A stretch of 64,000 nt of DNA from Salipaludibacillus agaradhaerens (GTDB lineage Bacteria > Bacillota > Bacilli > Bacillales > Salisediminibacteriaceae): contig NZ_KV917378.1 of assembly GCF_002019735.1 (NCBI RefSeq), forward strand, positions 1,576,869 to 1,640,868, given 5' to 3'. Shown here piece by piece: positions 9,036 through 18,583 of this stretch. The position numbers and the translations under genes are program-made. Below the pieces are notes generated by a model. That model did no database searches and was not told the DNA's origin. It was given only the letters and a program-made list of their open reading frames with translations. How positions within the stretch are numbered: position 1 is the first letter of the stretch; every line of letters starts with the position of its first letter.

Positions 9036-9596
9036 TTAATTATCATTAATCCATTCTAGCTCGCCTGATTCTAAATGAAATAACATACCTACTACTGGAA
9101 TTCCCCGCCCTACTTTTTTGTATACAGGATGGTTTTTCAAATCAATGATTTGCTGTTTAACGTTATGTCTTTCAAGATCCTCTAGTGTTGGAGATAAGTT
9201 CGTTTTATCAAAGCTATCAATACTTTCTTTGACGTGATCGAGCCAGTTATTCATCGCTTCGTGACGCACTCCTGTGCTTGCAGCGAGGATGCCACCACAG
9301 TTTGTATGACCAATAATTAGTATGTACTTTACTTTCAAAACATCAAGAGCAAAATGAAGGCTGGCGCGTAAACCGTCATCTTCTTCCACAACTTGATTAG
9401 CAATATTTCGATGGGTAAACATCGTTCCTAATGGCATACCTGTAATGGTGGATGGACATGTTCGAGAATCACAGCAAGACAGAACGAAAAAAGAAGGTTC
9501 CTGCCCTTCCCCAAGCTTTTTAAAAAAACCGGGGTCTTCCTGTTTCATTTTAGTCATAAATTGTTGATGGGATGCTTCAATGTGTTGAATATCCAT
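9036..9596 (-). CDS. ytiB: Beta-class carbonic anhydrase, YtiB-like
   Basis: A 186-aa cytoplasmic enzyme interconverting CO2 and bicarbonate. The zinc ligands and catalytic dyad of beta carbonic anhydrases are seen in SCCDSRTCP (about 41-49; Cys-Asp-Ser-Arg) and IIGHTNCGGI (His and Cys ligands). Length matches the short YtiB type rather than plant or YvdA forms. The ATG at 9596 has GAGGTG 6 bases upstream, so the 12 further upstream residues of the open frame are left out. Single gene, ending at a hairpin at 8993-9031. Confidence 0.9.
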   Translation of the reverse strand: MDIQHIEASHQQFMTKMKQEDPGFFKKLGEGQEPSFFVLSCCDSRTCPSTITGMPLGTMFTHRNIANQVVEEDDGLRASLHFALDVLKVKYILIIGHTNCGGILAASTGVRHEAMNNWLDHVKESIDSFDKTNLSPTLEDLERHNVKQQIIDLKNHPVYKKVGRGIPVVGMLFHLESGELEWINDN

Positions 9597-10084
9597 GTTA
9601 CTCACCTCGTTACTCAAATGATATGAAAACAATCAGCAAAGCGAACAATAGCCTCCTGCTTCATGCAACACTCATTCTGCTGTTCGTTTTAATTAGTCTC
9701 TCACAAGACACTCACTTGAGCAAGATAAATGTTCGTAACTTTTTCGCTACATTAAAGATAACTTTAAATGCATTTTCAACATTAATTGATCTGATGAATC
9801 ACGCTACCACTGTCGTTAATATTTCAGTGAGGTGAACCAACACGATCGTTTGTTCAATGCCAAAAGATAGAGATAGTCCTTCAACTCCTTAAATTCCTTC
9901 CGTTATCGCTTCAATCAGACATTAACCGTTGAATAAAAAAGCCCCTAATTATGAGAAAAGGGCTTTTTAAAATTACTATCTTAGCATTCTTGAATGTAAT
10001 ATATAGTTTTCCAAAAAAGGTGCTATCAAATAAGTTCCTTCTTAATATTAAAAATTATTTCAGCACTAAGAAGATAAGGAAAAA
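9597..10084. other. Intergenic, no gene seen
   Basis: Apart from a bidirectional hairpin at 9935-9969, nothing gene-like is seen. An 87-codon plus-strand frame (9572-9835) starts inside the carbonic anhydrase gene and lacks a ribosome site. Confidence 0.5.
9935..9969. terminator. Bidirectional terminator hairpin
   Basis: AAAAAGCCC (9936-9944) and GGGCTTTTT pair, giving T runs on both strands. On the minus strand it lies about 115 bases beyond the end of the 114-aa membrane protein gene. Confidence 0.7.
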
Positions 10085-10429
10085 CTATCTATTTTGATTG
10101 ACAATTTCTGTTTCTGACATATTTTCATCTTTCCATCCAACAGTCAGTTGACTTCCATTTTTCATATCAACTATTACAGAATAATTAAAAGGAAATGCTC
10201 CTGCTTTCATTTTCGAGACTTGTATATTTTCAATATCTTCACAATTTACGGACTCATCCTGTGCAATTGTCAATGTTGCAGAAGCTAAAAGATTTTCTCT
10301 AATATTTTGATCACCATTTTTTACATTTGACACAATCTGAAAACCTATCGAAACTAGCAGTATAATTGTAAGAAATCCCCAACTAATTAATATTATTTTG
10401 TTTCGTACATTTTTCTTAGTATCTGTCAT
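10085..10429 (-). CDS. Small membrane-anchored protein, unknown function
   Basis: A 114-aa protein with a charged N-terminus, a single membrane segment at about residues 11-32 (IILISWGFLTIILLVSIGF) and an extracytoplasmic domain of about 80 residues that includes one cysteine (DESVNCEDIENIQVS) and a beta-rich end (AFPFNYSVIVDMKNGSQLTVGW). No family is recognised. GTGGGGT before the ATG is a weak ribosome site. It follows, on the same strand, a second membrane-anchored unknown protein after 245 bases, so they may be functionally linked. Confidence 0.65.
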   Translation of the reverse strand: MTDTKKNVRNKIILISWGFLTIILLVSIGFQIVSNVKNGDQNIRENLLASATLTIAQDESVNCEDIENIQVSKMKAGAFPFNYSVIVDMKNGSQLTVGWKDENMSETEIVNQNR

Positions 10430-10674
10430 TTGAATTACCCCACTATTTTAAACATAAATCTTGAGATATTATGTACACAAAGTCAAATTCAATTTAAGCA
10501 TTTTCATGTTGAAAGTTGAATTTTGAAAATCAAACATTTATTTGTCAATTGTGGGGATAACATAGTTTAAACTATTCTTCTTGATAATTTAAGTAACATT
10601 TCCAAGTAAATTTGATATTTAATAGTTATTACGACTGAAATTCAAATGAAGTTTTAAATTCACAAACCAATTGG

Positions 10675-11778
10675 CTAAAAACCATTAATGATCTTAAAAT
10701 CATACAAAAACTGTTCATTTACCTTTAAGTTCTTCGTATCAATGTCTATTTCTGATTGCAGCGCCATGTCCAGTAAATTAACGCTTTGTATCGTTGAATC
10801 GTCCCCATTTTTGAAAATATATAACGTCTCGTCATCCCATGCTGGAAATATATCATTATATTCATGATAATCAGGTACGGTGGACAACGTTTCAATGAGG
10901 TTACCTTCTAGGTTAAATTGATATAACATCCCTGTTCCATCATAAAAATAAATAAAATCATCTGTCATGTGAATACCACTATGGCCTTTGCTTGGTAAAT
11001 GTTCAGCTATGTCATCATTATTTTTCACTTCTAAAAAAGGTGTCTCTGATTGTTCCATTGTATTTAAATCAACTTTCCCGAGAGCATAATCATAATCTAT
11101 GTTAACGATATAATAGAGCTGATTGTCTTTAGCTAACATGTCCGTCATAATTAAATAATTGTCTACATCGTCTGCTAGTACAAGAAGCGGCTTATCCTCA
11201 ATTGTCTGATCTAAGGCTATTTGGCGCAAAATAATCTCATTGTTTTCTTCATCATCCTCTTCAATAACAAAAAGGGACTTCCCATCAGAACCAGCAGTAC
11301 TAATAAAATAACGCAACTCTGCAAACTGCATGACGCCATCATGCTCCCAATAGAGATGGGAGCCATATGTCGCCTGATCAATATAACCATGATTGTAGAG
11401 TTCCACACGTTTCCCATCGATCACAGATAAAAAGATAGTTGTGTGCTCTGTGTCTGCTCGTTTTTCTTTTACAATCTCATCGTTATGAATGAAGTAAGTA
11501 TCCTTGTTGTCATTAAGGATAAACATTTCATCCTGTTGATAAATCTGACCTAAATCCATTCCGTCCGTTTTTACTAGTTTTTGTACTTCATTCTCGTCAT
11601 TAATAACGTATAAACTCCCTCTCGTTACGAAATTAGTCGCGGAGGTAGAATAATATAAAAACCCTTTAGCATTCGCCACATCTACTGAGTCATTTCGTCC
11701 AATGAATAGGCTAAAAACAACCGCTACAACAATAAAAACTGCCATGAAAAAGATGAGAAGAATATGCTTTTTCTTCAT
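10675..11778 (-). CDS. Membrane-anchored beta-propeller-like protein, unknown function
   Basis: A 367-aa protein with one N-terminal membrane segment (KKKHILLIFFMAVFIVVAVV, about 2-27) and a large, acidic extracytoplasmic domain. That domain shows repeated strands of the type YIVNIDYDYALGKVDLNT, DDFIYFYDGTGMLYQFNLEG and DETLYIFKNGDDSTIQSVNL, the pattern of DUF5050-like or other six/seven-bladed beta propellers. The acidity suits export by a halophilic or alkaliphilic cell. AGAGGAAC precedes the ATG. No enzymatic residues or partner gene can be named. Confidence 0.7.
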   Translation of the reverse strand: MKKKHILLIFFMAVFIVVAVVFSLFIGRNDSVDVANAKGFLYYSTSATNFVTRGSLYVINDENEVQKLVKTDGMDLGQIYQQDEMFILNDNKDTYFIHNDEIVKEKRADTEHTTIFLSVIDGKRVELYNHGYIDQATYGSHLYWEHDGVMQFAELRYFISTAGSDGKSLFVIEEDDEENNEIILRQIALDQTIEDKPLLVLADDVDNYLIMTDMLAKDNQLYYIVNIDYDYALGKVDLNTMEQSETPFLEVKNNDDIAEHLPSKGHSGIHMTDDFIYFYDGTGMLYQFNLEGNLIETLSTVPDYHEYNDIFPAWDDETLYIFKNGDDSTIQSVNLLDMALQSEIDIDTKNLKVNEQFLYDFKIINGF

Positions 11779-12482
11779 TTATCATGTTCCTCTCTTTATT
11801 ATTTAATAGTTTTATAAGTCACTGTGTGAGGACTATCTCTTATATCTTTAGGATAACGCCTTTCACTCCATTAGTTTCAATGTCTATTTCTACTGTCATC
11901 CTCTCCTCTTGGGTACTATAATTCCTCTTTCATTATACGCCTTTTTTACTAATCATTATAAATATTTGTTAATTTTTTGTGAACATTATAATGATTTCCT
12001 TTATAGGTAACACCACACTAATAACTACTAAATTTCAATAATGTAAAATTATACTAATCTTTTTTGTCTCTCTTCTGCTTTCAAGGGGATCAACGTTCAT
12101 ACAAATGCTTAGAGTTGTTGGATCATAGATATAACGAAATCTTTATTTTCGGAATAGCGTGTAATGGTCGGGGGCGATATTTCATGCACAAAATAACTTG
12201 GAATAAATAGATTGATTTTTTGGGGCTTTAGCTTCCGTAATTCTTTTTATATTCGTATTTAATAATACAATTATAAAAGGTAACTAGACTTTCTTGATGT
12301 TGTAACGTTACTAATACTTTTACCTATATTACTCTTTTTTTAGCTATACCAATGACTCTCAAGAAACGATATGCCAATAAAAATTATTATTATTGAATTA
12401 ACAATAGGGAATTAGAACGCAATATTAGAGAAGAAATTCCCCCCTTGAATTGTTAATGTTTTAACTGAAAGAGGGGATATTT
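11779..12482. other. 700-bp AT-rich intergenic stretch, nothing recognised
   Basis: Divergent upstream region of the propeller protein and the permease. No gene, no riboswitch pattern and no strong hairpin was recognised by eye. Confidence 0.5.
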
Positions 12483-13748
12483 ATGGGAAAACGTTCTATT
12501 GGTTTATATGAAGGTATTGCATTGTATATTGCTGCAATACTTGGATCGGGTGTTCTTTTTATTTCATCGGTTACAGCTTCTATTGCAGGCCCTGCATCCA
12601 TATTGTCTTGGATGATTGTAATTCTTGCTAACCTTCCACTCGCCTACACATTTGCTTGTCTAGCACGTGAATACCCAGATGCAGGTGGGGCAGCAAATTT
12701 TGTACGGAAATCATTTGGGTTTCATTGCGGAAATATTGTAGGTTGGTTTTACTTTGTCACTGCTGCAGTTGGACAAACGATTGTATCCTTAACAGGGGCA
12801 TTTTACATTAGTCAAGCATTTGGATTTTCTGACTTGGCAAGGACTTTTATTGCGTTCATCATTCTAGTTATTGCAGGTATCGTCAATTATAATGGGATTA
12901 AGGTTAGTGGCAAAGTTGCGTTAATCATAAGTGGTTGTTTACTATTAATGCTTACACTTACCATTATAATTTCAATACCGAGCATCAATTCGGGAAATTT
13001 TACACCCTTTGCCTCTAATGGGTGGTACGCAATTGGAACAGCAATAACAGTAATATTTTGGGCCTTTTTTGGCTGGGAAGCTATATGTAATCTTGCTAAT
13101 CACTTTAAAGATCCAGATAAAAACATTGTTAGTAGTACTTTTATTAGCGTAATAATTATAGGGGTATTATTTTTAGCATTAAGTTTTGTAACAATCGGCA
13201 CCGGGACATATGGGAGTATAGAGAGTAATCTTTCACCAATCGGTGTTATAATGGGAGAAACACTAGGGATTGGTGCACAAATTGTAACCGCCATATTGGC
13301 ATTTTTCATATGTATAGGCACCTCAAATGCATTTGTAGCAAGCCTGACGCAACTCGGATACTCCTTGAGTAGAGACGGGGCGTTTCCAAAGCTATTATCA
13401 TATATGCATCCAACTAAACAAATCCCAAGATGTATGGTTATTTTTGTCATTAGTTTCGCAGGTATCGGAGTTATTATTACAGAATACTTTACAATGACCT
13501 TTAATGATATTTTATTTATTCCGACTTCATTAGGAGTGTTAGTATATATTTTTTCTATGGCTGCTGGTGTTAGACTTTTTAAGAATAAAACCTTACCCTG
13601 GTGGTCCTCTCTATTATCTTTAATCTTTTGTATCCTTGTATTACCGTTTTTTCAATTATACATTTTTGTCCCTGTTATCATTATCGCTTTATATGTTAGC
13701 TATATGACATTTCAAAAAAGGGTTCTCCTTTTGAAGAAAGCAAGCTAG
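12483..13748 (+). CDS. APC-family amino acid permease, YjeH-like
   Basis: A 421-aa protein with about twelve membrane segments from the amino acid-polyamine-organocation superfamily. The substrate-site helix 1 signature ALYIAAILGSGVLF (about 12-25) and helix 6 segment VIFWAFFGWEAICNLANHFKDP are clear. The short length and the FFGWE motif resemble YjeH-type exporters of methionine and branched-chain amino acids more than uptake permeases, but direction and substrate are inferred. AGAGGGG precedes the ATG. An AdaA-like AraC regulator follows 100 bases downstream. The two genes are more AT-rich than the surroundings, which could reflect recent acquisition. Confidence 0.85.
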   Translation: MGKRSIGLYEGIALYIAAILGSGVLFISSVTASIAGPASILSWMIVILANLPLAYTFACLAREYPDAGGAANFVRKSFGFHCGNIVGWFYFVTAAVGQTIVSLTGAFYISQAFGFSDLARTFIAFIILVIAGIVNYNGIKVSGKVALIISGCLLLMLTLTIIISIPSINSGNFTPFASNGWYAIGTAITVIFWAFFGWEAICNLANHFKDPDKNIVSSTFISVIIIGVLFLALSFVTIGTGTYGSIESNLSPIGVIMGETLGIGAQIVTAILAFFICIGTSNAFVASLTQLGYSLSRDGAFPKLLSYMHPTKQIPRCMVIFVISFAGIGVIITEYFTMTFNDILFIPTSLGVLVYIFSMAAGVRLFKNKTLPWWSSLLSLIFCILVLPFFQLYIFVPVIIIALYVSYMTFQKRVLLLKKAS

Positions 13749-13848
13749 TCAATGAAAATTTGAGTTGACGTAATGGTATATTGGGGAGAGGTAAAGTCTA
13801 CCTGGTATTAGCTAAGAGAAACTTTATCAATTGGAGAGAGTTTAATCC

Positions 13849-14427
13849 ATGAAATCAAATAAACTATTTTCACTCAAGGTAAAATGGAAAGCTATAGTTA
13901 ATTGCGACAAAAGATATGATGGTAAGTTTTTTTATGCCGTAAAGACAACTGGTATTTTTTGTCGACCATCTTGTAAATCTAAAACCCCTAACTATGAAAA
14001 TGTATGTTTTTTTAAAAATGCTACGGAAGCAATACAACAAGGATTTCGACCATGCAAAAGGTGTCGACCTGAACTTTTTATTGACATATATGATCCTCAA
14101 CAAGAAATAGTGGCGAAAACAAAATTTTTTTTAGAAAAGAACTATGAAGAAAGAATCACCTTAAACAACCTTGCTGTCAAAATTGGGATAAGCCCCTATC
14201 ATTTAAGTCGAATCTTCCAAGAAAATTTAGGCAGCACACCACACAAATACCTTGAAAATATAAGAATTCATAAAGCCAAGAGTTTGTTAATGAACACAGA
14301 TCATAACATCATGGAAATATGCTTTCAGGTAGGGTACCAGAATCTTTCTAGTTTCTACAAACACTTTAAAAAAATATGTGGCTGCTCACCTCACCAATTT
14401 AGAATTAACAATAAGAAAATAAATTAA
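13849..14427 (+). CDS. adaA: AdaA methylphosphotriester-DNA methyltransferase / AraC-type activator
   Basis: A 192-aa protein with the N-terminal Ada zinc domain (about 5-80) and a C-terminal AraC helix-turn-helix (about 95-190). The four zinc cysteines are in GIFCRPSCKSKTP and GFRPCKRCRPE; the first is the methyl acceptor in Ada. The AraC part has NLAVKIGISPYHLSRIFQ and the second helix pair MEICFQVGYQNLSSFYKHFK. In B. subtilis, AdaA removes methyl groups from DNA phosphotriesters and then switches on adaB; no adaB-like O6-methylguanine methyltransferase follows here. GGAGAGAG precedes the ATG. Confidence 0.9.
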   Translation: MKSNKLFSLKVKWKAIVNCDKRYDGKFFYAVKTTGIFCRPSCKSKTPNYENVCFFKNATEAIQQGFRPCKRCRPELFIDIYDPQQEIVAKTKFFLEKNYEERITLNNLAVKIGISPYHLSRIFQENLGSTPHKYLENIRIHKAKSLLMNTDHNIMEICFQVGYQNLSSFYKHFKKICGCSPHQFRINNKKIN

Positions 14428-14610
14428 GAATACCTTCTAAAGATTGGGTTTCTCCACAAATCACGTCTCACTCATTAGAATTTCTAAAATATTTAGACAG
14501 GTTAAAAATCATTTTTTCATAAGAATTATCATGGCTCACTTTAATAAGCCTTTCTATTTTTTAAATAATATTTCGTGATAACATTGTTTCTGTTAAGGAG
14601 GGAAAGTCTT

Positions 14611-15522
14611 ATGGGTGATATAAAACTATTTAGGTTAAATGGGGATAGTGTTGATGAATTAGAAGGCCAATCCGTAGCAGTTGAAAAATCGTTACAACAT
14701 ATTCTTGAAAGGCATTTAGAAACGTTTTTAGGGATACGTTTTTTAGCTTCTGAATATCGTACAGGTAAACGTCACGCAGGACGTATTGATACGTTAGGGA
14801 TTGATGAAAACAACTCCCCTGTCATTATTGAATATAAGCGATCTATAAACGAAAATGTCATTAATCAAGGCTTATTTTACCTCGATTGGCTGCTAGACCA
14901 TAAAGCAGAATATGAACTAATGGTTATGCGTAGATACGGGCAACCTGTTTCAGATGCGATTGATTGGAGTAGCCCACGTTTATTATGTATTGCAGGTGGC
15001 TTCACTAAGTATGATGAACACGCCGTTCAACAAATAAACCGTCATATAGAGCTTTATCAGTACAAACATTACAGTGACGGACTCCTATTACTAGATTTGG
15101 TTAATGCTACAACAGCGCAGACTGAAGATGTGATAAATGCTTCAACAACCACTAAACATGTTAATGTTAAAACGGTGTCTGATTATTTAGAGCAAGCTAA
15201 TGTAGCATTGACAGATAAATTTGAGATGTTAAAAGCTTATATGATAGCTTTAGGTGATGATGTTCAAGTAAAAATATTAAAACATTACATAGCATTTAAA
15301 CGTATTAAAAACTTTGCCTGTGTTGAAATACATCCGCAGACAGCGAAGATACTGCTTTATTTAAAAGTTAAGCCCGATAGTATCACGTTGGAACAAGGCT
15401 TTACCCGTGATGTCACACATATTGGGCATTATGGTACAGGTGATTTAGAAGTCACCATTTCTAACAGTGACGATATTGAAAAGGCCAAACGGTTGATTAA
15501 CATGGCTTATGACGTTAGTTAA
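14611..15522 (+). CDS. DUF5655 protein with NucS-like nuclease N-terminus
   Basis: A 303-aa protein. The N-terminal half (about 1-125) has the PD-(D/E)XK nuclease-like core of NucS/DUF91: AGRIDTLGIDENNSPVIIEYKR supplies the Asp and the E-x-K pair, and INQGLFYLDWLLDHK is typical of the family. The C-terminal half (about 195-303) matches DUF5655 (KILKHYIAFKRIKNFACVEIHP ... TGDLEVTISNSDDIEKAKRLI). Such proteins occur widely and have been labelled as transport or restriction-related without proof. The ATG at 14611 has AAGGAGGG 8 bases upstream; the open frame reaches 14575. Single gene ended by a terminator. Confidence 0.75.
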   Translation: MGDIKLFRLNGDSVDELEGQSVAVEKSLQHILERHLETFLGIRFLASEYRTGKRHAGRIDTLGIDENNSPVIIEYKRSINENVINQGLFYLDWLLDHKAEYELMVMRRYGQPVSDAIDWSSPRLLCIAGGFTKYDEHAVQQINRHIELYQYKHYSDGLLLLDLVNATTAQTEDVINASTTTKHVNVKTVSDYLEQANVALTDKFEMLKAYMIALGDDVQVKILKHYIAFKRIKNFACVEIHPQTAKILLYLKVKPDSITLEQGFTRDVTHIGHYGTGDLEVTISNSDDIEKAKRLINMAYDVS

Positions 15523-15528
15523 TTGTAG

Positions 15529-15563
15529 AAACGGGCAAGCCATTACGCAAGCCCGTTTTCCTC
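15529..15563 (+). terminator. Terminator after the NucS/DUF5655 gene
   Basis: AAACGGGC and GCCCGTTT pair around the loop AAGCCATTACGCAA, followed by TTCCTCATTTTT, a few bases after the stop codon. Confidence 0.8.
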
Positions 15564-15636
15564 ATTTTTAGTGCAGAACCTTCACACAAATCCATACTAT
15601 TATCGGAGTAAAAAGCATGCATACAAACATGTTAAA

Positions 15637-15664
15637 AACGCCTTACGTCAGCACGTAAAGCGTT
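15637..15664. other. Isolated perfect hairpin
   Basis: ACGCCTTACGT and ACGTAAAGCGT pair around CAGC with one mismatch. No T run follows on the plus strand, so it is not a simple terminator; it could be a protein site or the end of the 46-aa gene's transcript from the other strand. Confidence 0.4.
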
Positions 15665-15813
15665 GGTATCATTATATCACTGGATAGGTGCGAGCCAACA
15701 CGCCTATGAAAAAGATTTTAAGCTTCCGGCTACTTCCCCATATTTAAAATGCCATTTTATGTGTGAATAGGTGCTTACACACTTACCTGACCAATTTCAC
15801 TGATGAAAATCCT

Positions 15814-15954
15814 TCATCCTCTCCCTCTAATCATTTTCACAATAAACACAATTAAAGCCACGACCAAGATAAGATGAATTAATCCACCTACTAAATCAAG
15901 GAAAAGTCCTACGAGCCAAAATAGAATTAAAATGCTGATGATTGTCCAAAGCAT
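15814..15954 (-). CDS. 46-aa membrane peptide, lmo0937 family-like
   Basis: A short gene with an excellent ribosome site (AAGGAGG, 8 bases before the ATG at 15954). The product is a single hydrophobic hairpin: LWTIISILILFWLVGLFLDL, then a glycine turn (VGGLIHL), a second membrane segment (ILVVALIVFIVKM) and the basic tail IRGRG. This layout matches the Listeria lmo0937-type small membrane proteins common in Bacilli, often linked to general stress. No partner gene; it lies upstream of the strand-mate lipid kinase's far end. Confidence 0.85.
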   Translation of the reverse strand: MLWTIISILILFWLVGLFLDLVGGLIHLILVVALIVFIVKMIRGRG

Positions 15955-16061
15955 TGATAATACCTCCTTAGAAATAACGTATTATTTTCGTTCTTTGTAG
16001 CAATAACCGTCTTTATCAATGTTTAAACTAAGTCAAAAGCCTTATCGGTACGTCTGCCAAC

Positions 16062-16952
16062 TTATAGACTGGTGGCATCCGTCATAAAGGTGAACGGTCT
16101 GCCTATGCTTATCTCAACCGGTGTCTGCAAATAAACATCGCCATCTGTATCTACTTTTTCTGTTTCAGTTGTTTTAAGGGTGATGGTTTTAGCTGTCTTG
16201 GCAATAACAGTCGTTTCATCTGGTAAGGCATCAAAAGCTTTACGCTGAATCCATTCTTTAAAGACAGCTAATCCACCTTCTTTCACTAAAAACACATTTA
16301 AATGCCCATCTTGGACGGATAAGTTATGAAAAGGAAGTTCGTATGTCCCGATAAAGCGGCCGTTCACTACAGTGATTAGTACTGCTTCCCCGTTCATCGT
16401 TTCGCCATCAATGACTATCTCGTAGTGAAATGACCGAGAATCACTGGCTGTTTTAACAGCGCTGATTAAATAACTGAGTGGTCCTGTCAATGCTTTCGTC
16501 TCTTCGTTAATATTTTCGGATGTATCAACGATCAAGCCTGTTCCTGCAAAATTAGTAAACGTGCGATCATTGACACGGCCTGTATCAATTTTTTGTTTCT
16601 GCCCATTAATCGCTACAATTGCAGCTTCAGCAACTGTTAAAGGGAGGTTTAATGCTCTGGCAAAATCATTACATGTGCCTGTTGGAATGATCGCTATTAG
16701 AGGTGGAGCAGTTAATTCATTTAATCCATTCACACATTCGTGCACCGTGCCATCTCCCCCCATAATGATCAACAGTTCTATCTCGCTATCGAGCTTTCGG
16801 CACATCTCCTCTAAGTCCCCTTTTTTCTTACCTTTTCTAATCGTCAGGTCATCTACCTTTTCTGTCAAAATGCCTGCTACTATTCCTATGTTTTTTTGAA
16901 CATCACCTTGACCTGCTTTATCATTACAAAGGAGCAACGCTTTTTTAAGCAT
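16062..16952 (-). CDS. Diacylglycerol-kinase family lipid kinase
   Basis: A 296-aa soluble kinase of the DAGK/LCB5 family. The catalytic GGDGTVHE motif is present (IIMGGDGTVHECVNGL, about 63-78), followed by PTGTCNDFARALNLP (about 88-102), and the beta-sandwich C-domain carries GRFIGTYELPF. It phosphorylates a lipid or lipid-like alcohol using ATP. B. subtilis has DgkB (essential), YtlR and BmrU; this protein is too diverged in its N-terminus for DgkB and looks like a YtlR/BmrU relative. GGAGG lies 7 bases before the ATG. Stand-alone. Confidence 0.88.
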   Translation of the reverse strand: MLKKALLLCNDKAGQGDVQKNIGIVAGILTEKVDDLTIRKGKKKGDLEEMCRKLDSEIELLIIMGGDGTVHECVNGLNELTAPPLIAIIPTGTCNDFARALNLPLTVAEAAIVAINGQKQKIDTGRVNDRTFTNFAGTGLIVDTSENINEETKALTGPLSYLISAVKTASDSRSFHYEIVIDGETMNGEAVLITVVNGRFIGTYELPFHNLSVQDGHLNVFLVKEGGLAVFKEWIQRKAFDALPDETTVIAKTAKTITLKTTETEKVDTDGDVYLQTPVEISIGRPFTFMTDATSL

Positions 16953-17300
16953 GCTTATGCCTCCATTCCCTTACTCTCGTTATAACGCCTATACCCGTTA
17001 ATGCACGTGATGAAGCCTTTTAGCATGACTATCGTCTCTCAAAGGTATAACACTTTTATTTTTAGTGAAACATCATGCTAAAATAGCTATATACAAAAAA
17101 GTATGATTTAAATCCTTTACATATTATGTGTTCACCATTCTTATCTGCTATGATAATACTTATTGCAGGAGATAGAGTGGCTATACTGGATTGGTATGTG
17201 TGACTAACGATTCTTTTCAGAAGACGTTTACCATCCTATTGCATGCTTAATATAACTCATAAACCACACAATATAATGATGTTAAATCGGAGGGCTGACC
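16953..17300. other. Divergent intergenic region, no gene seen
   Basis: Separates the lipid kinase from ytvI. AT-rich, with no recognised RNA structure or gene. A SigE promoter would be expected before ytvI but no convincing match was found. Confidence 0.45.
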
Positions 17301-18422
17301 ATGACTAAAAGGCATGCCTGGATATTTGCCAGATTGCTTATGACAGTATTAATTAGTTTATTTTTCTTTTGGCTCCTTGGTTGGCTTTTTAAGATATCGT
17401 ACCCGTTTTGGATTGCAGCCACTCTCGTATGGATGTTCTATCCTTTAATCCGTCTGCTACGGGATAAAATAAAGCTTCCCAATACCTTATCTGTTATTAT
17501 TGCTTTATTACTAGGGTTAAGTACCTTAATAGGGGCGATTACCGGCGTTGTCTTTTTAATTATTTTCGGGGTCCGACGCATTTCAGACTTTGTTCCTGAA
17601 TGGATTCAGACCACCTCTTTACAAATGCAAGAGTTTTTTAATACGACCATTTTGCCGCTGTGGCAATCTGTAAGTGGAGCGCTGTCTTCTTTAACACCTG
17701 AGCAACAAGCCACTTTGCAAGACGGGATTGCGACATTTGGCAATCGGCTAGCGGAAACGCTGACCGCTCTTGGACAAGCACTTGCTGATGCGTTAACCCA
17801 ATTTATTATGGTGGTACCATCTTTTCTTCTAGCTTTCTTAATTGTATTTATTGCTTTTTATTTCATCGGAAAAGACTGGGAAAAACTTTTTAAACAAATT
17901 TACTGTTCCACACCAGCTCCCTTAATAAAAAAAGCAAAAGCTTTTAAAACGATGTTTCAATATAGGGTGCTCGGCTTTATACAAGCCCAATTTATTCTCA
18001 TGTTTATTGCTTCTATCGTTGTTTTAATTGGCTTATCTATATTGCGAGTGGAACATGCTTTAACCATCGCTATGATTGTGGGCATCGCTGAAATCCTTCC
18101 CTATCTCGGATCAGGGACCATTTTAATCCCTTGGTTTCTGTATATGTTTTTCACAGGGAATATTAGTATGGGGATTGGACTCGCTATCGTTTACGGGGTG
18201 ACAGTGGGGATTAGACAATCGATTGAGCCTAAGGTTTTATCTTCAAGTATGAACTTAAACGCTTTGGCCGTCCTTGTTGCCTTGTTTGCTGGCTTTCAAA
18301 TCTTCGGTGTCGTCGGTGTCTTTTTAGGTCCCCTTATTCTTGTGATCATCGTCATTTTAAAAGATATTGGTGTGCTAGAAGATACCATACTGTTTATTCG
18401 GAATGGGTTTAAAGATGATTAA
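17301..18422 (+). CDS. ytvI: AI-2E family transporter YtvI (sporulation membrane protein)
   Basis: A 373-aa membrane protein of the AI-2E transporter/permease family: two N-terminal membrane segments, a soluble stretch around residues 95-160 (SSLTPEQQATLQDGIATFG), then five or six further segments with the family signature GIAEILPYLGSGTILIPW and the conserved QSIEPKVLSSSMNLNALAVL. This is the YtvI branch, made in the mother cell in sporulating Bacillus; the role is unsettled. GGAGGG precedes the ATG by 7 bases. No following gene is close enough for an operon. Confidence 0.9.
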   Translation: MTKRHAWIFARLLMTVLISLFFFWLLGWLFKISYPFWIAATLVWMFYPLIRLLRDKIKLPNTLSVIIALLLGLSTLIGAITGVVFLIIFGVRRISDFVPEWIQTTSLQMQEFFNTTILPLWQSVSGALSSLTPEQQATLQDGIATFGNRLAETLTALGQALADALTQFIMVVPSFLLAFLIVFIAFYFIGKDWEKLFKQIYCSTPAPLIKKAKAFKTMFQYRVLGFIQAQFILMFIASIVVLIGLSILRVEHALTIAMIVGIAEILPYLGSGTILIPWFLYMFFTGNISMGIGLAIVYGVTVGIRQSIEPKVLSSSMNLNALAVLVALFAGFQIFGVVGVFLGPLILVIIVILKDIGVLEDTILFIRNGFKDD

Positions 18423-18508
18423 TGATAGACCAAATTGAATAGCTTCCTCCTACATACGCTCTTACTGGTGCTGTTAGGCATATTGACAAACGATTTTCAC
18501 AATTAAGC

Positions 18509-18564
18509 TTGTAGTGAGAATCGTTTTCATTTATAATTGTAGTTGAGAATGATTATCATTTTTA
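18509..18564 (+). promoter_or_regulatory. Promoter with two Fur boxes
   Basis: TTGTAG (18509-18514) and TATAAT (18532-18537) are separated by 17 bases. A Fur-like site (TGAGAATCGTTTTCATTTA, 18515-18533) fills the spacer and a second, near-consensus one (TGAGAATGATTATCATTTTT, 18544-18563) lies over the transcription start. Iron-loaded Fur would block the promoter, so the downstream DUF2325 gene should be induced by iron starvation. Confidence 0.8.
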
Positions 18565-18583
18565 TTTAAAGGAGGAAAAATGA

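Noticed and set aside
9572-9835. 87-codon plus frame
   Set aside because: Starts inside carbonic anhydrase on the other strand and lacks a ribosome site.
17200-17300. SigE promoter before ytvI
   Set aside because: No pair of SigE-like boxes at correct spacing was found by eye.
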